Part shown: positions 1 through 9,424 of the stretch, piece after piece
Layout: every line of letters starts with the position of its first letter
How positions within the stretch are numbered: the first letter of the stretch is position 1
Assembly (NCBI GenBank): GCA_904419835.1
Contig: CAJFTA010000013.1
Coordinates: 1-64,000 of the forward strand
From: an uncultured Pseudoflavonifractor sp.
GTDB lineage: Bacteria; Bacillota; Clostridia; Oscillospirales; Oscillospiraceae
Length of the DNA stretch: 64,000 nt
Direction of reading: 5' to 3'
The notes under the pieces: generated by a model
The model's database searches: none
What the model was told of the DNA's origin: nothing
Seen by the model: the letters and a program-made list of their open reading frames with translations, nothing else
Made by a program: the position numbers and the translations under genes

Positions 1-185
1 CTGAACTGGGGCGGGGGAGCGCGAGGGGGCAGCCGCCCGCCTCGCGTGGAATCGAATGCCCCGGAAGCCTTGCCGTGTAAGGCTTCCGGCGCGCGGAGCG
101 CGGACTTTTTCGCCGCGCAGCGGCGCAAAAGCAACGGCATTTTTGAATACTGTCAAAAATGCAAAAGGTTTTTTTTGACAGTCTG
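1..185 (+). repeat. Dispersed structured repeat, copy A (may extend left of window)
   Basis: A 185-base non-coding block that recurs at 58793-58978 in the same orientation with high identity. It holds three nested inverted repeats: arms around 61-89 (CCGGAAGCC / GGCTTCCGG), around 111-126 (CGCCGC / GCGGCG) and 150-181 (CTGTCAAAAA / TTTTTTGACAG). Where the two copies differ, the arms change together. No open frame with coding character covers it. It abuts the decayed sigma/anti-sigma pair. Function unknown. Confidence 0.8.
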
Positions 186-230
186 AGCGCGCACGGCGGA
201 TATCCGCCGTGCGCGTCCCGCCGTTTTTCT

Positions 231-1533
231 TCACTCTGTCAGTGTGAGCCGGATACCTGTCCCCTCCTGCGGCACATAGGTCTCCGCGTACAGCGTCAGT
301 CCGGCCAGCCGCTCCGCCTGGGCCTGCCCGGCCTCATCCAGGGACCAGGTGACGGTGACGCTGCCGTCCCGCCAGTCGGTGTAGCGGTTCTGGTAGATGT
401 CGGGGGCTCCGTCGCCGTAGAACAGCTTCTCGCCCTCATCGTCCAGAAAATAGGTCACATTGCCGCAGTAGCCGGTGCTGCCCACCGGGCCGTCCGGCTC
501 CAGCCGGAGGGTCATCTGCCCCTCCGCCAGGTCGAAGGACGCAAAGGTGTAGGCCCCCTGTCCCTGCCAGGGCAGGTCCTCCAGGCCCACGTCGGCAAAC
601 TCGCCCTCCCGCTCCGCCGGGAGAATCTCCAAGGTCTCCGCGTTCTCCAGGCCGTAGAGAATATAGGCCTCCTCCCAGGCCGCGCCGTCCTCCGACGGCG
701 CTGAGGTCAGGATGTCATAGGGGTAGTACCTGCCCGCCTCATCCCGCGCCACGAACCAGCCCAGGCCGCCCCACAGGCCGGGCTCCGCCCGGTACTCCCC
801 GGGCACCGTCACCCGGGCCCGCAGCACCGCGCCCAGCGGGGAGACGGTGACGCTCAGGGACTCCACCCGCCGCTCCCCCAGCGCCGCCGGTGCGGGGAGG
901 GTGTGGGTGCGCCCCTCCATGGGCTGGGCCGTCAGTTGGAAGCTCCACTGCTCCGCCTCCGCCCAGTCCGTGCCGGTCCATCCGTCGCCGCCCCCCCATG
1001 CCTCCAGGGAGGGCCCCGCCTTCAGCGTGACGGTCTCCCCCGTCTCCAGCGCCCCGGCCCGAAGCAGGGGCAGACGGGCCATGCCCACCAGGGTGTTGGC
1101 GTCCAGCAGATACTGCTGCCCGTCCTGCCCGCCGGGACCAGGCCTCCATGGGTTCGGCCGTCTCAAGGGTGTAGAACACGGTGCAGAAATTCTCGTCCAT
1201 GGCCGTGTACGCAATGGTCAGGGTGTCCCCGTTGTCCGCCTGGGCGGACAGGCCCGCGCGCCGGGCGTACTCCTCATAGAGGTCCGCCTGGCCCAGGAAC
1301 TGATACTCCTCCCTGCCCCTCAGAAAGTTCAGCGCGCCGGTGACGTAGGCCAGGGCCGACACCGCCAGCACGGCGCACACCGCCGCAGCCACCAGAGCGG
1401 TCCTGCCCGCCCGGCCTGCCCGGGGCGCCCCTGCCGCCCCCGTCATCACGTCCGCCAGCTTCTCCTTCTGCTCCGCCGTCAGGGCCACGGCGTCCATCTC
1501 CCTGCGGTATTCCCGTTCAAGCATGCTCCTCAT
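231..1533 (-). pseudogene. DUF4179-type anti-sigma factor, frameshifted
   Basis: Membrane-anchored anti-sigma protein of the ECF type, split over two frames. The 5' part (from the ATG at 1533) gives a short cytoplasmic region, a membrane segment rich in A/V/L at about residues 45-67 and the start of an extracytoplasmic domain that runs well until about base 1140. From there the protein continues, in a frame reached by skipping one base, as ...DGQQYLLDANTLVGMARL... to the stop at 231. Both parts together match the size of the intact paralogue at 1992-2921. The start overlaps the sigma gene by 17 bases, as expected for a co-translated pair. A one-base assembly error in a GC-rich run is the main alternative to a true pseudogene. 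Confidence 0.75.
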
Positions 1534-1873
1534 CCTCCTTCAGCATGTCTCGCAGCATTCCTCTGGCCCGGCTCAGCCGGGTGCGGACCGCGCCCTCCCG
1601 CAGCCCCAGAATTTTCGCAATCTGCTCCACGGTCAGCTCCTCATAGTAGAAGCGGAACAGGCTCCGTGCGCAGTTCATGGCCACGTGGAGCAGCCAGGCC
1701 CGGCAGTGGGCCTCGTCCCGGAATGCGGGCGACGCCCGCACCAGCCGGAGAAAGGTCTCCTGGGTGATGTCCTCAGCGTCCTCCCGGCTGCCGGTGCGGG
1801 CGTAGGCCAGCCGGTACACCGCCTGGCCGTGGGCTTCCACCAGCCGCGCCGCCTCCTCCCGCCGCATGTTCAC
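1517..1873 (-). CDS. ECF sigma factor with deleted region 2/4 linker
   Basis: An extracytoplasmic-function sigma-70 relative. Region 2 is visible at residues 5-68 (AYARTGSREDAEDITQETF, then WLLHVAMNCARS) and region 4 at 74-113 (YYEELTVEQIAKILGL, RTRLSRARGMLRDML). The linker is missing: NCARSL runs straight into FRFYYEELT. The neighbouring sigma factor has about 45 more residues there, including the conserved LP-rich segment that opens region 4. At 118 residues it is much shorter than the usual 160-190. The frame stays open across the deletion, so a protein could be made, but activity is doubtful, and its anti-sigma partner is frameshifted. This looks like a decaying regulatory module. Confidence 0.8.
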   Translation of the reverse strand: MNMRREEAARLVEAHGQAVYRLAYARTGSREDAEDITQETFLRLVRASPAFRDEAHCRAWLLHVAMNCARSLFRFYYEELTVEQIAKILGLREGAVRTRLSRARGMLRDMLKEDEEHA

Positions 1874-1900
1874 CGTCTCCTTCTTCCGTTCTGCCTATTA

Positions 1901-1927
1901 CACGCGGCATCTCCCCGGATTGTTACA
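1901..1927 (-). promoter_or_regulatory. Possible ECF-type promoter
   Basis: Reading the minus strand, TGTAAC (1927-1922) is followed after 17 bases by CGTGTAA (1904-1898), upstream of the truncated ECF sigma gene. This resembles the GTAAC/CGT pattern used by many ECF sigmas at their own promoters. The match is partial and the call is tentative. Confidence 0.25.
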
Positions 1928-1991
1928 GACAGCGCAAAAATTCCGGGCGCATTGCTGCGCCCGGAATTCTGCAGGCTCACACGAGCCGTTG

Positions 1992-2921
1992 TCAGGCATA
2001 CTCGCACAGGGCCGCCAGTCCCATGTGGTCGGCCAGGGTCTGGATTTCCTCCAGCTCCAGCCCGGCACCCTGCATGTACCACGCCATGTGGCCGGAGTAG
2101 ACGCTGGCGTCGAAGCGCTGCTGTCCGCTGGCCGTGATCCACGTGGTGATGGCCACGGTGACGCCGTCTGCTGTCACATAGTGCACACCGTCGGCCACCT
2201 CATACCGGTCTTTCTCCATCTCATACTGATAGAACCAGCTGCACTCCACGTTGAAGGACTTTCCGTCTTCGCCCTCAAATCCGCCGATAAAGGACTCATA
2301 GGTCAGTTCGCCGGTCTCCATGTCGCTCTCGGTGTGGTATACGCAGGTACCGGGCCTTGTGTCATAGTGCTCCTCCAGCCAGCTCACGTCCAGACTGGGG
2401 CCGTCCCGCAGGCCGTCCAACCCGGACAGCCGTTCCGCACGGTACAGCTCCGCCTGATAGGGCACCTCCCCACTCGTGAACGCCCAAGCACGCATGTCGG
2501 TCCAGCCGTCAGCCTCCGTGCCCTGCCGCTCCTCGGTGATGGTACCTCCGGCGTAGTCGTTCCACATCTTCTCATTCTCTTTCGCCAGGGAATCCGGGTC
2601 AAAGTCCTGACCGCCGTGGGGAATGTAATAGCCGTTCAGGCCGCCGCTCTTGTCCTCCTCCATGGCCGCCAGCAGCTCCTCCTCGTCCTGGAAAAAGTGG
2701 ACTCGGGTCTGCCGCAGGGCCGCGCCCACAGCACCTGCCGCCGTGGCCAGAACGCACAGCACCGCAGCGGCGGCCACGATGCGATAGAACCGCCTGCCTC
2801 TTCTGGGCGCAGTCTGGGGCAGCTGCTCCAGGGCCGCGTCCATCCGTCTGTCGAAGCCCTCGGGGATGGGACAGTCCTCCCGCCGGGCACGCTCCTTCAT
2901 CCGCATATCAAACTCGTTCAT
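1992..2921 (-). CDS. DUF4179-type anti-sigma factor
   Basis: Likely holds the ECF sigma encoded just upstream inactive at the membrane. The 309-residue protein has a charged cytoplasmic N-terminus (about 1-45), one membrane segment at about 46-68 (IVAAAAVLCVLATAAGAVGA) and a long acidic extracytoplasmic domain with no catalytic motif I recognise. Its ATG (2921) overlaps the sigma stop in an ATGA junction, a classic sign of translational coupling between a sigma factor and its antagonist. The ORF could be read from further upstream, but the GGAGG placed inside the sigma gene end favours this start. It is the intact paralogue of the frameshifted gene at 231-1533. The signal sensed is unknown. 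Confidence 0.75.
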   Translation of the reverse strand: MNEFDMRMKERARREDCPIPEGFDRRMDAALEQLPQTAPRRGRRFYRIVAAAAVLCVLATAAGAVGAALRQTRVHFFQDEEELLAAMEEDKSGGLNGYYIPHGGQDFDPDSLAKENEKMWNDYAGGTITEERQGTEADGWTDMRAWAFTSGEVPYQAELYRAERLSGLDGLRDGPSLDVSWLEEHYDTRPGTCVYHTESDMETGELTYESFIGGFEGEDGKSFNVECSWFYQYEMEKDRYEVADGVHYVTADGVTVAITTWITASGQQRFDASVYSGHMAWYMQGAGLELEEIQTLADHMGLAALCEYA

Positions 2922-3418
2922 AGCTCCTCCTTCAGCATCTCCCGCAGGCGGCCTCTGGCCCGGCACAGCCGGGACTTCACCGTCCCCTGGGCCACGCCCA
3001 GCACCGAAGCGATCTGGGCCAGCGTCATATCCTCGTAGTAGAACAGGACCACCGCCGTCCGCTGGTCCTCCGGCAGGGCCAGCACCGCGTCCCACAGGCC
3101 GTCGTACTGTCTGTCCTCCGCGCTGCCCGCCAGGGGCTCCAGATCGTCGGTATAGGTCACCCTGGCCCCCTTCCGCCGCTGCTCCCGGGCGCAGTTGACC
3201 GTGATTTTCAGCAGCCAGCCCTTGAGCGCCTCCTCGCTTTTCAGCCTGCCGAAGGCCTGCCAGGCCCGCAGCAGCGCTTCGGACACCGCGTCCTCGGCGT
3301 CGGCGTCGCTGTCCAGGATGGTCCGGGCCGCACGGTACATGGACCGGGTGTGGGCCTGGGCTGCGGCGGCAAACCGCTCTCGCGCCCCGGCGGCGGGCAC
3401 GGCTTTGATCATCTCCAT
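2918..3418 (-). CDS. ECF-family RNA polymerase sigma factor
   Basis: A 166-residue sigma-70 family regulator, expected to direct RNA polymerase to a small stress or envelope regulon. Region 2 lies at about 20-85 (LDSDADAEDAVSEALLRAWQ, then WLLKITVNCAREQRRK), the acidic linker at 86-105, and region 4 at 110-160 (LALPEDQRTAVVLFYYEDMT, then SVLGVAQGTVKSRLCRARGR, the helix-turn-helix). It is translationally coupled by a four-base overlap to the anti-sigma gene that follows. It serves as the full-length template showing what is missing from the paralogue at 1517-1873. Its target genes cannot be read from this window. Confidence 0.9.
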   Translation of the reverse strand: MEMIKAVPAAGARERFAAAAQAHTRSMYRAARTILDSDADAEDAVSEALLRAWQAFGRLKSEEALKGWLLKITVNCAREQRRKGARVTYTDDLEPLAGSAEDRQYDGLWDAVLALPEDQRTAVVLFYYEDMTLAQIASVLGVAQGTVKSRLCRARGRLREMLKEEL

Positions 3419-3480
3419 GGTGTCACCTACTCATGTTTTCATTGTCCGGACACTGATAAGATGCACGGCGGATACAAAAG

Positions 3481-3521
3481 GTTCCCGGCAGAGCATTGGA
3501 AAAAAATGCTCTGCCGGGAAC
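3481..3521 (-). terminator. Rho-independent terminator
   Basis: A perfect 16-base stem (3481-3496 with 3506-3521) around an A/T-rich loop, followed on the minus strand by CTTTTG. It lies after the phosphodiesterase stop at 3540 and upstream of the ECF sigma gene, so it ends the phosphodiesterase transcript. Confidence 0.7.
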
Positions 3522-3539
3522 GTGTGCTCACTGTGATGT

Positions 3540-4082
3540 TTACAGGCTGAGGGTATGGTAGACCTGGCCGGACAGATTCTTCCACAGGAAGGTCTTGCCG
3601 TCAAAGGTCATGTAGCCTCTCTCGCTCCCCTCCTTGGGGATGGACACGGAGCCGGGGTTCAGGTACAGGTTCTCCCCCACCGGCTCCCAGGCGGGGATGT
3701 GGGTGTGGCCGTGGAGCAGGATGTCGCCGGGCTGAAGAGGCGGCATGGCGTTTTTGTTGTGGTGGTGTCCGTGGGTGGCGAAAATCATCCGCTCCCCCGC
3801 CCAGAGAATGGCGTAGTCAGCCAGCACGGGGAATTCCAGCACCATCTGGTCCACCTCGGCCTCGCAGTTGCCCCGGACGCACAGCAGGCGGCTCTTGCGC
3901 TCGTTCAGCAGGGCGATGACCTCCTTGGGGGCGTACTCGTCGGGCAGGTCGTTGCGGGGGCCGTGGTACAGCAGGTCTCCCAGCAGCACCAGGCGGTCGG
4001 CGCCCTCCCGGTCAAAGGCGGCCAGCAGGTCCCGGCAGTACCGTGCGGAGCCGTGGATATCCGAGGCAATCATCAGGTTCAT
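3540..4082 (-). CDS. YfcE-type metallophosphodiesterase
   Basis: A 180-residue calcineurin-fold phosphoesterase of the YfcE/MJ0936 group, cytosolic, acting on phosphodiesters with two bound metal ions. All metal motifs are visible: SDIHGS near residue 7, GDLLYHG near 38, RGNCE near 73, THGHH near 105 and GHTHIP near 126. The start at 4082 is chosen because MNLMIASDIHGS is the normal family beginning and GGAGGAG precedes it; the frame stays open upstream but reads low-complexity Arg/Pro/Ser sequence. It is a single-gene unit bounded by terminators. The physiological substrate is not known for most of the family. Confidence 0.88.
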   Translation of the reverse strand: MNLMIASDIHGSARYCRDLLAAFDREGADRLVLLGDLLYHGPRNDLPDEYAPKEVIALLNERKSRLLCVRGNCEAEVDQMVLEFPVLADYAILWAGERMIFATHGHHHNKNAMPPLQPGDILLHGHTHIPAWEPVGENLYLNPGSVSIPKEGSERGYMTFDGKTFLWKNLSGQVYHTLSL

Positions 4083-4170
4083 ATCTGTTCTCCTCCTCCG
4101 GCGTGTCCGCCGGGTACAGTTTCGTCGTTCAGTGAAAGAACTACCATGTTCCGCAGGGAAAGTCAAGCAC

Positions 4171-4202
4171 AAAAAACAGCGGCCTCCCGGATGGGAGACC
4201 GC
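4171..4202 (-). terminator. Rho-independent terminator
   Basis: A stem of 10 base pairs (4179-4188 with 4193-4202, one G-T pair) with a four-base loop, followed on the minus strand by TGTTTTTTG. It sits 8 bases past the stop of the cell wall hydrolase gene. Confidence 0.8.
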
Positions 4203-4209
4203 CGTGATG

Positions 4210-5001
4210 TTAACCGTAGAAGGAATGTCCGCCGATGGTGACGATATGGCTCTTGTTGTTGGAGGCCCAGCAGGAGATGCCGGCGCCGTTGAACCAGTAG
4301 GCACCGGGAGCCTCCATGGCGCCCTCCAGGCAGAGCTTGGCGGCCAGGATGGACTCGCTGTTGGCCACGCAGTCGGTGGCGCCGGGGAACTGGTTGGGCT
4401 GGCTGAGGACCTCCGCCACCGTATTGGGGAAGGAGGGGTTGGCCACCCGGTTGAGGATCACATTGCCCACGGCGATCTTGCCCTCCAGAGGCTGGTTGCC
4501 GCTCTCGTGGGTGATGACCCGGGCCAGCAGGTCCACGGTGGCGGCGTCGTAGTAGGTGCTGCCCGAGGAGAGCGGGGTGCCGCCGGAGGTGTAGGTCACG
4601 GCGCCGTCCCAGCCGATGGAAGCGCCCAGAGCGGTGGCCAGCACGCGGGTGGGCACCAGGGTGTCGCCGGTGTCGTCCACCTTCACGCCGTCGGGGATGT
4701 ACAGGTACCGGTCGTTGATGACCAGGAAGTTGGTGCCGATGCGGGCGTACATGGTAAAGTCATCCGCCCGGGCCACCAGCTGGTTGTTCTCCCAGGTGAT
4801 GACCGCGTCGGGCCGGAGGGCCAGGGTGACGCCGTAGAAGGAGGTGTAGGTGGTGTCTCCGTACAGTGTGGCGCAGAAATTGGTCTGCTCCACGCCGTCC
4901 ACCACCACGGCCGCGGTGGTATTGTCTGCCGCCAGCGCATGACCGCTGAGGCCAATCATCAGTGCAAGTCCGAGTAAGGCGCAGGAAAAACGCTTCTTCA
5001 T
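4210..5001 (-). CDS. SleB-like cell wall hydrolase with stalk domain
   Basis: A secreted peptidoglycan hydrolase. Residues 1-25 form a signal peptide (basic start, hydrophobic core, cut near GHALA). Residues 30-125 resemble a copper-amine-oxidase N-terminal type stalk domain (LVPTRVLATALGASIGWDG). Residues 145-263 carry a Hydrolase_2/SleB fold: LLARVITHESGNQPLEGKIA contains the catalytic Glu, followed by GNVILNRV and the PNQFPG segment. SleB enzymes cleave spore cortex as lytic transglycosylases, and relatives such as CwlJ or YkvT share this domain, so a role in spore germination or in vegetative wall turnover is possible. The ATG at 5001 follows AGGAGTGG; an in-frame ATG 18 bases upstream lacks such spacing. 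Confidence 0.85.
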   Translation of the reverse strand: MKKRFSCALLGLALMIGLSGHALAADNTTAAVVVDGVEQTNFCATLYGDTTYTSFYGVTLALRPDAVITWENNQLVARADDFTMYARIGTNFLVINDRYLYIPDGVKVDDTGDTLVPTRVLATALGASIGWDGAVTYTSGGTPLSSGSTYYDAATVDLLARVITHESGNQPLEGKIAVGNVILNRVANPSFPNTVAEVLSQPNQFPGATDCVANSESILAAKLCLEGAMEAPGAYWFNGAGISCWASNNKSHIVTIGGHSFYG

Positions 5002-5048
5002 GTGTCCACTCCTCATGCCGTTTCCGTTCGGAAACTTTTTGTTACCAT

Positions 5049-5077
5049 ATTGTAACCTATCTGTTTCCAAATTGCAA
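5049..5077 (-). promoter_or_regulatory. Sigma-A type promoter of the cell wall hydrolase
   Basis: Minus strand: TTGCAA (5077-5072), 17 bases, TACAAT (5054-5049). A small inverted repeat GTTAC/GTAAC overlaps the -10 element and could be an operator. Confidence 0.6.
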
Positions 5078-5120
5078 GAGTTTTCTTTGGCATTTCCTGT
5101 CGTCCCTTGGAAAAGTACAG

Positions 5121-5155
5121 AAAAGTACCCGCACCAGTCAGATGCGGGTACTTTT
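5121..5155 (-). terminator. guaB terminator
   Basis: A perfect 13-base stem (AAAAGTACCCGCA with its complement) and nine-base loop, 10 bases after the guaB stop, followed by CTGTACTTTTCC on the minus strand. Confidence 0.85.
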
Positions 5156-5164
5156 GCGCTGCGT

Positions 5165-6747
<1,583 letters not shown>

Positions 6748-6753
6748 TTTCCT

Positions 6754-6782
6754 ATTTTACGGCGTATGAACCGTCTTGTCAA
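6754..6782 (-). promoter_or_regulatory. guaB promoter
   Basis: Minus strand: TTGACA (6782-6777), 17-base spacer, TAAAAT (6759-6754). A near-consensus sigma-A promoter, about 114 bases before the start codon. Confidence 0.8.
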
Positions 6783-6800
6783 GAGGCCGTCCGCCCATTC

Positions 6801-7538
6801 TTACAGGTTGGCCAAAGTGAGGGCCGCGTCGAAGCGAATTTTGCCCTCTTCGCCCATACCCTGGACCAGATGCCTGCCCTCCGCCTGGCCGGTGAACAGG
6901 TCGATGGCCTCGCCGGGGCGGCACTCGGCCAGGTAGCACAGCTGGAGCTGGGACACATACTGCCCGCCGTCCAGCCGCTCCAGGTGGAGGGCGTCGCAGG
7001 CGAAGTCGGCGTAGCGGACGTTGTTGACGTGGCCGTTGATGTCGGCGTCGCTGTAATGGAGGGTGCGGTGCTCGGCCAGGGCCAGGCCGCCGGGCATCCG
7101 CAGGCCGGTGAGCCGCTTGTCCTTGCACAGCTCGCCGCCGTCGGTGCCCGCGAACTCCTCCGCGCCGCTCAGCCGGAACAGCTTGTGGGTGTCCAGGTCG
7201 GCCAGCACCCAGGAGGACACCGCCTCCCCCACGCGCTCGCCCCTGACGAAGAGGTCAAAGTCCCGGTACATGGCCGCCCCGCGGCCGCCCCGGTGCCAGG
7301 TGCGCACCGTCACCGGTTCGCTCCAGTGGAGGGGCCGGTCCAGGCGGTACCAGATGCGCGAGAGCATCCAGAACACGTTGTACCGCGCGATCATCTCCTC
7401 CCGGGACACATGGAGCTCCACCGCCGCCGAGGTGGCCGCCTCCTGAAGAATCCCCAGCAGGGCCGAGGGGCGGCACTGGTCAAAGGGGTCCACGTCTCTG
7501 GAGTCCACGGGATACGTGTTTTCAAAATAAACGCTCAA
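6801..7538 (-). CDS. Acyl-ACP thioesterase
   Basis: A 245-residue double hot-dog thioesterase of the FatA/bacterial acyl-ACP type, expected to release fatty acids from acyl carrier protein in the cytosol. The N-terminal hot-dog (about 1-125) has FENTYPVDSRDVDPFDQCRP and the helix LLGILQEAATSAAVELH. The second (about 150-245) has the typical DINGHVNNVRYADFACDAL motif that supplies the catalytic Asn. No ATG is available at the right place. The best start is the TTG at 7538, which has GGAAAGGAAG upstream with good spacing. It lies 77 bases downstream of the next gene on the same strand and may be read with it. Confidence 0.85.
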   Translation of the reverse strand: MSVYFENTYPVDSRDVDPFDQCRPSALLGILQEAATSAAVELHVSREEMIARYNVFWMLSRIWYRLDRPLHWSEPVTVRTWHRGGRGAAMYRDFDLFVRGERVGEAVSSWVLADLDTHKLFRLSGAEEFAGTDGGELCKDKRLTGLRMPGGLALAEHRTLHYSDADINGHVNNVRYADFACDALHLERLDGGQYVSQLQLCYLAECRPGEAIDLFTGQAEGRHLVQGMGEEGKIRFDAALTLANL

Positions 7539-7614
7539 GACAGTTCTTCCTTTCCCGGTATACCCAGTTCCGGAGCGCGCCCCGGCGGTCCCGCCCGCCT
7601 GCGGCAGGGCAGGC

Positions 7615-8229
7615 TCAGCGGCCATTTCCGTTGTGGATCACAATGGTGTTCTTGCAGCAGATGTCGTCGATGTCCGAGGCGGTGGCGGCGGGGATGCGCA
7701 TGGCCGCGCCGCAGTCGGCACAGAACAGGTCCACGGAGCTGTAATTGACCTGCATCTTCCACCGTTTGGAGCCGCAGGCGCAGGAGATGCCGCCCCGGGC
7801 GGCGATGTCCCTGAGCTCGGAGAGCACCTCGTGCATCACCAGCTCGTCCAGGAAGGCGCCCTTCTCCCCCGCGTCATGCTCCAGCTTGTCCACCGCCTCC
7901 TCCAGGCGGCGCACGGCGGCGAACACTGGCCCCTCCTCGCCCACGTAGCAGCAGTCCAGGCCGGACGCGGCGCAGGAAAAGGCCAGCGCCTTCTCGTGGA
8001 GAAAGGCCTTGGCGGAGCAGGTGACGGTGTGCTCGGTCCTGCAGAACAGGCAGGGGACGGTCAGCTTCACCCGGTCCCCCATCATCTCCACCCGGAGGGC
8101 TGACTTGCCGCAGGGGCAGGGCAGCTCGTTGACCGAGGCGGCCAGCTGAAAGACGCTGCGCTCTACAATCACGCTCTGATGACAGGACGGGCAGATGTAG
8201 GCCAGCGTCCGTTTGTTCTCTTGTACCAT
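7615..8229 (-). CDS. Cys-rich zinc-ribbon protein, unknown function
   Basis: I do not recognise a named family. The 204-residue protein has five CxxC/CxCG-type knuckles: CPSC (about 13), CPCG (about 38), CLFC (about 60), CACG (about 160) and CADC (about 180). That is enough for two or more zinc ribbons. The middle (90-150) is mostly helical, including LEEAVDKLEHDAGEKGAFL. There is no signal peptide or membrane segment. The first zinc ribbon looks like a nucleic-acid or ribosome-binding module. The start is the ATG at 8229, with GTGAGG nine bases before it. The frame remains open far upstream but loses coding character. It diverges from spoVAD across a 156-base region, so the two may share timing. 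Confidence 0.65.
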   Translation of the reverse strand: MVQENKRTLAYICPSCHQSVIVERSVFQLAASVNELPCPCGKSALRVEMMGDRVKLTVPCLFCRTEHTVTCSAKAFLHEKALAFSCAASGLDCCYVGEEGPVFAAVRRLEEAVDKLEHDAGEKGAFLDELVMHEVLSELRDIAARGGISCACGSKRWKMQVNYSSVDLFCADCGAAMRIPAATASDIDDICCKNTIVIHNGNGR

Positions 8230-8385
8230 GAAATCATACCTCACTTTGCCGCTGCGGGCAGATAACAGCATTATACCGCAAACCGCACCGTTTGACCAGC
8301 ACATCCGCCCACAAAATACGCGCTTATATTTTCTTCCCTTTTTGTTCAAACTAAGCCCACATCTGAAGACAACGAGGTGGAGCGT

Positions 8386-9411
8386 ATGGAAATAAAGCGT
8401 CTGGGCGCCCAGACGGTGGCGCTGTCCCGCCCGCCCGCTGTGGCGGGCTATGCCAGCGTGGTGGGCAAAAAGGAGGGGGACGGCCCGCTGGCCGCCTCCT
8501 TCGACCACATCGAGCAGGACGACAGCTTTGGGGAAAAGACCTGGGAAAAGTCGGAGAGCGCCATGCAGCGGCTGGCCCTGTCCATGGCGCTGAACAAGGC
8601 GGGGCTGGCCGCCAAGGCTCTGGACTATGTCTTTGCCGGCGACCTGCTCAACCAGTGCATTGGCACCGGCTTTGCCCTGCGGGGGCAGGACATCCCCTTC
8701 TACGGGCTGTACGGCGCCTGTTCCACCATGGCGGAGAGCCTGTCCCTGGCGGCGCTGATGATAGACGGCGGCTTTGCCTCCCATGCGGCGGCCCTAACCT
8801 CCTCCCACTTCTGCTCGGCGGAGCGGCAGTACCGCACGCCGCTGGAGTACGGCGGCCAGCGCACCCCCACCGCCCAGTGGACGGTGACCGGCTCGGGCTG
8901 CACCATCCTGGCCGCGGAGGGGGACGGCCCCCGGGTGACCCATGTGACCACAGGCAAAATCGCGGACAAGGGCATCAAGGACGCCAACAACATGGGCGCA
9001 GCCATGGCCCCCGCCGCCTACGAGACCATCAAGGCCCACCTCCAGGACACCGGGCGCAGGCCCTCCTGCTACGACCTGATTCTCACCGGCGACCTGGGCC
9101 GGCTGGGCCGGGACATTGTGGCGGACCTGTTCCGCCGGGACGGGGTGGAGCTGTCCAACCTGGCCGACTGCGGCATCATGATCTACGACCTGGAGGGCCA
9201 GGACGTCCACTGCGGCGGTTCCGGGTGCGGCTGCTCCGCCGTGGTGCTCAACGGGTATCTGATGGACGGCCTGAAGAAGGGCCGCTGGAAGCGGCTCCTC
9301 TTCTGCGGCACCGGGGCCCTTCTCTCCCCCACCTCCACCCAGCAGGGGGAGTCCATCCCCGCCATCTGCCACGCGGTGGCCCTGGCGGCCCCGGGCTGCG
9401 AGACGGTATAA
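8386..9411 (+). CDS. spoVAD: Stage V sporulation protein AD
   Basis: A spore inner-membrane-associated protein needed, with SpoVAC and SpoVAE, for dipicolinic acid movement in sporulation and germination. The 341-residue protein has the thiolase-like fold of the family. Signature stretches include SFDHIEQDDSFGEKTWEKSE (about 45), YGACSTMAESLSLAALMI (about 107), the SSHFCSAERQYRTPLEYGGQ segment (about 144) and the GSGCGCSA run (about 278). A GTG three codons earlier is possible, but GAGGTGG fits the ATG at 8386. It is followed after 13 bases by spoVAE. No spoVAC is found upstream, where the neighbour runs the other way. Confidence 0.95.
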   Translation: MEIKRLGAQTVALSRPPAVAGYASVVGKKEGDGPLAASFDHIEQDDSFGEKTWEKSESAMQRLALSMALNKAGLAAKALDYVFAGDLLNQCIGTGFALRGQDIPFYGLYGACSTMAESLSLAALMIDGGFASHAAALTSSHFCSAERQYRTPLEYGGQRTPTAQWTVTGSGCTILAAEGDGPRVTHVTTGKIADKGIKDANNMGAAMAPAAYETIKAHLQDTGRRPSCYDLILTGDLGRLGRDIVADLFRRDGVELSNLADCGIMIYDLEGQDVHCGGSGCGCSAVVLNGYLMDGLKKGRWKRLLFCGTGALLSPTSTQQGESIPAICHAVALAAPGCETV

Positions 9412-9424
9412 AGGAGGAATGGCT

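Noticed and set aside
8269..8275. CATTATA as a sigma-G -10 element for spoVAD
   Set aside because: No matching -35 at 17-18 bases, and it lies about 110 bases from the start.
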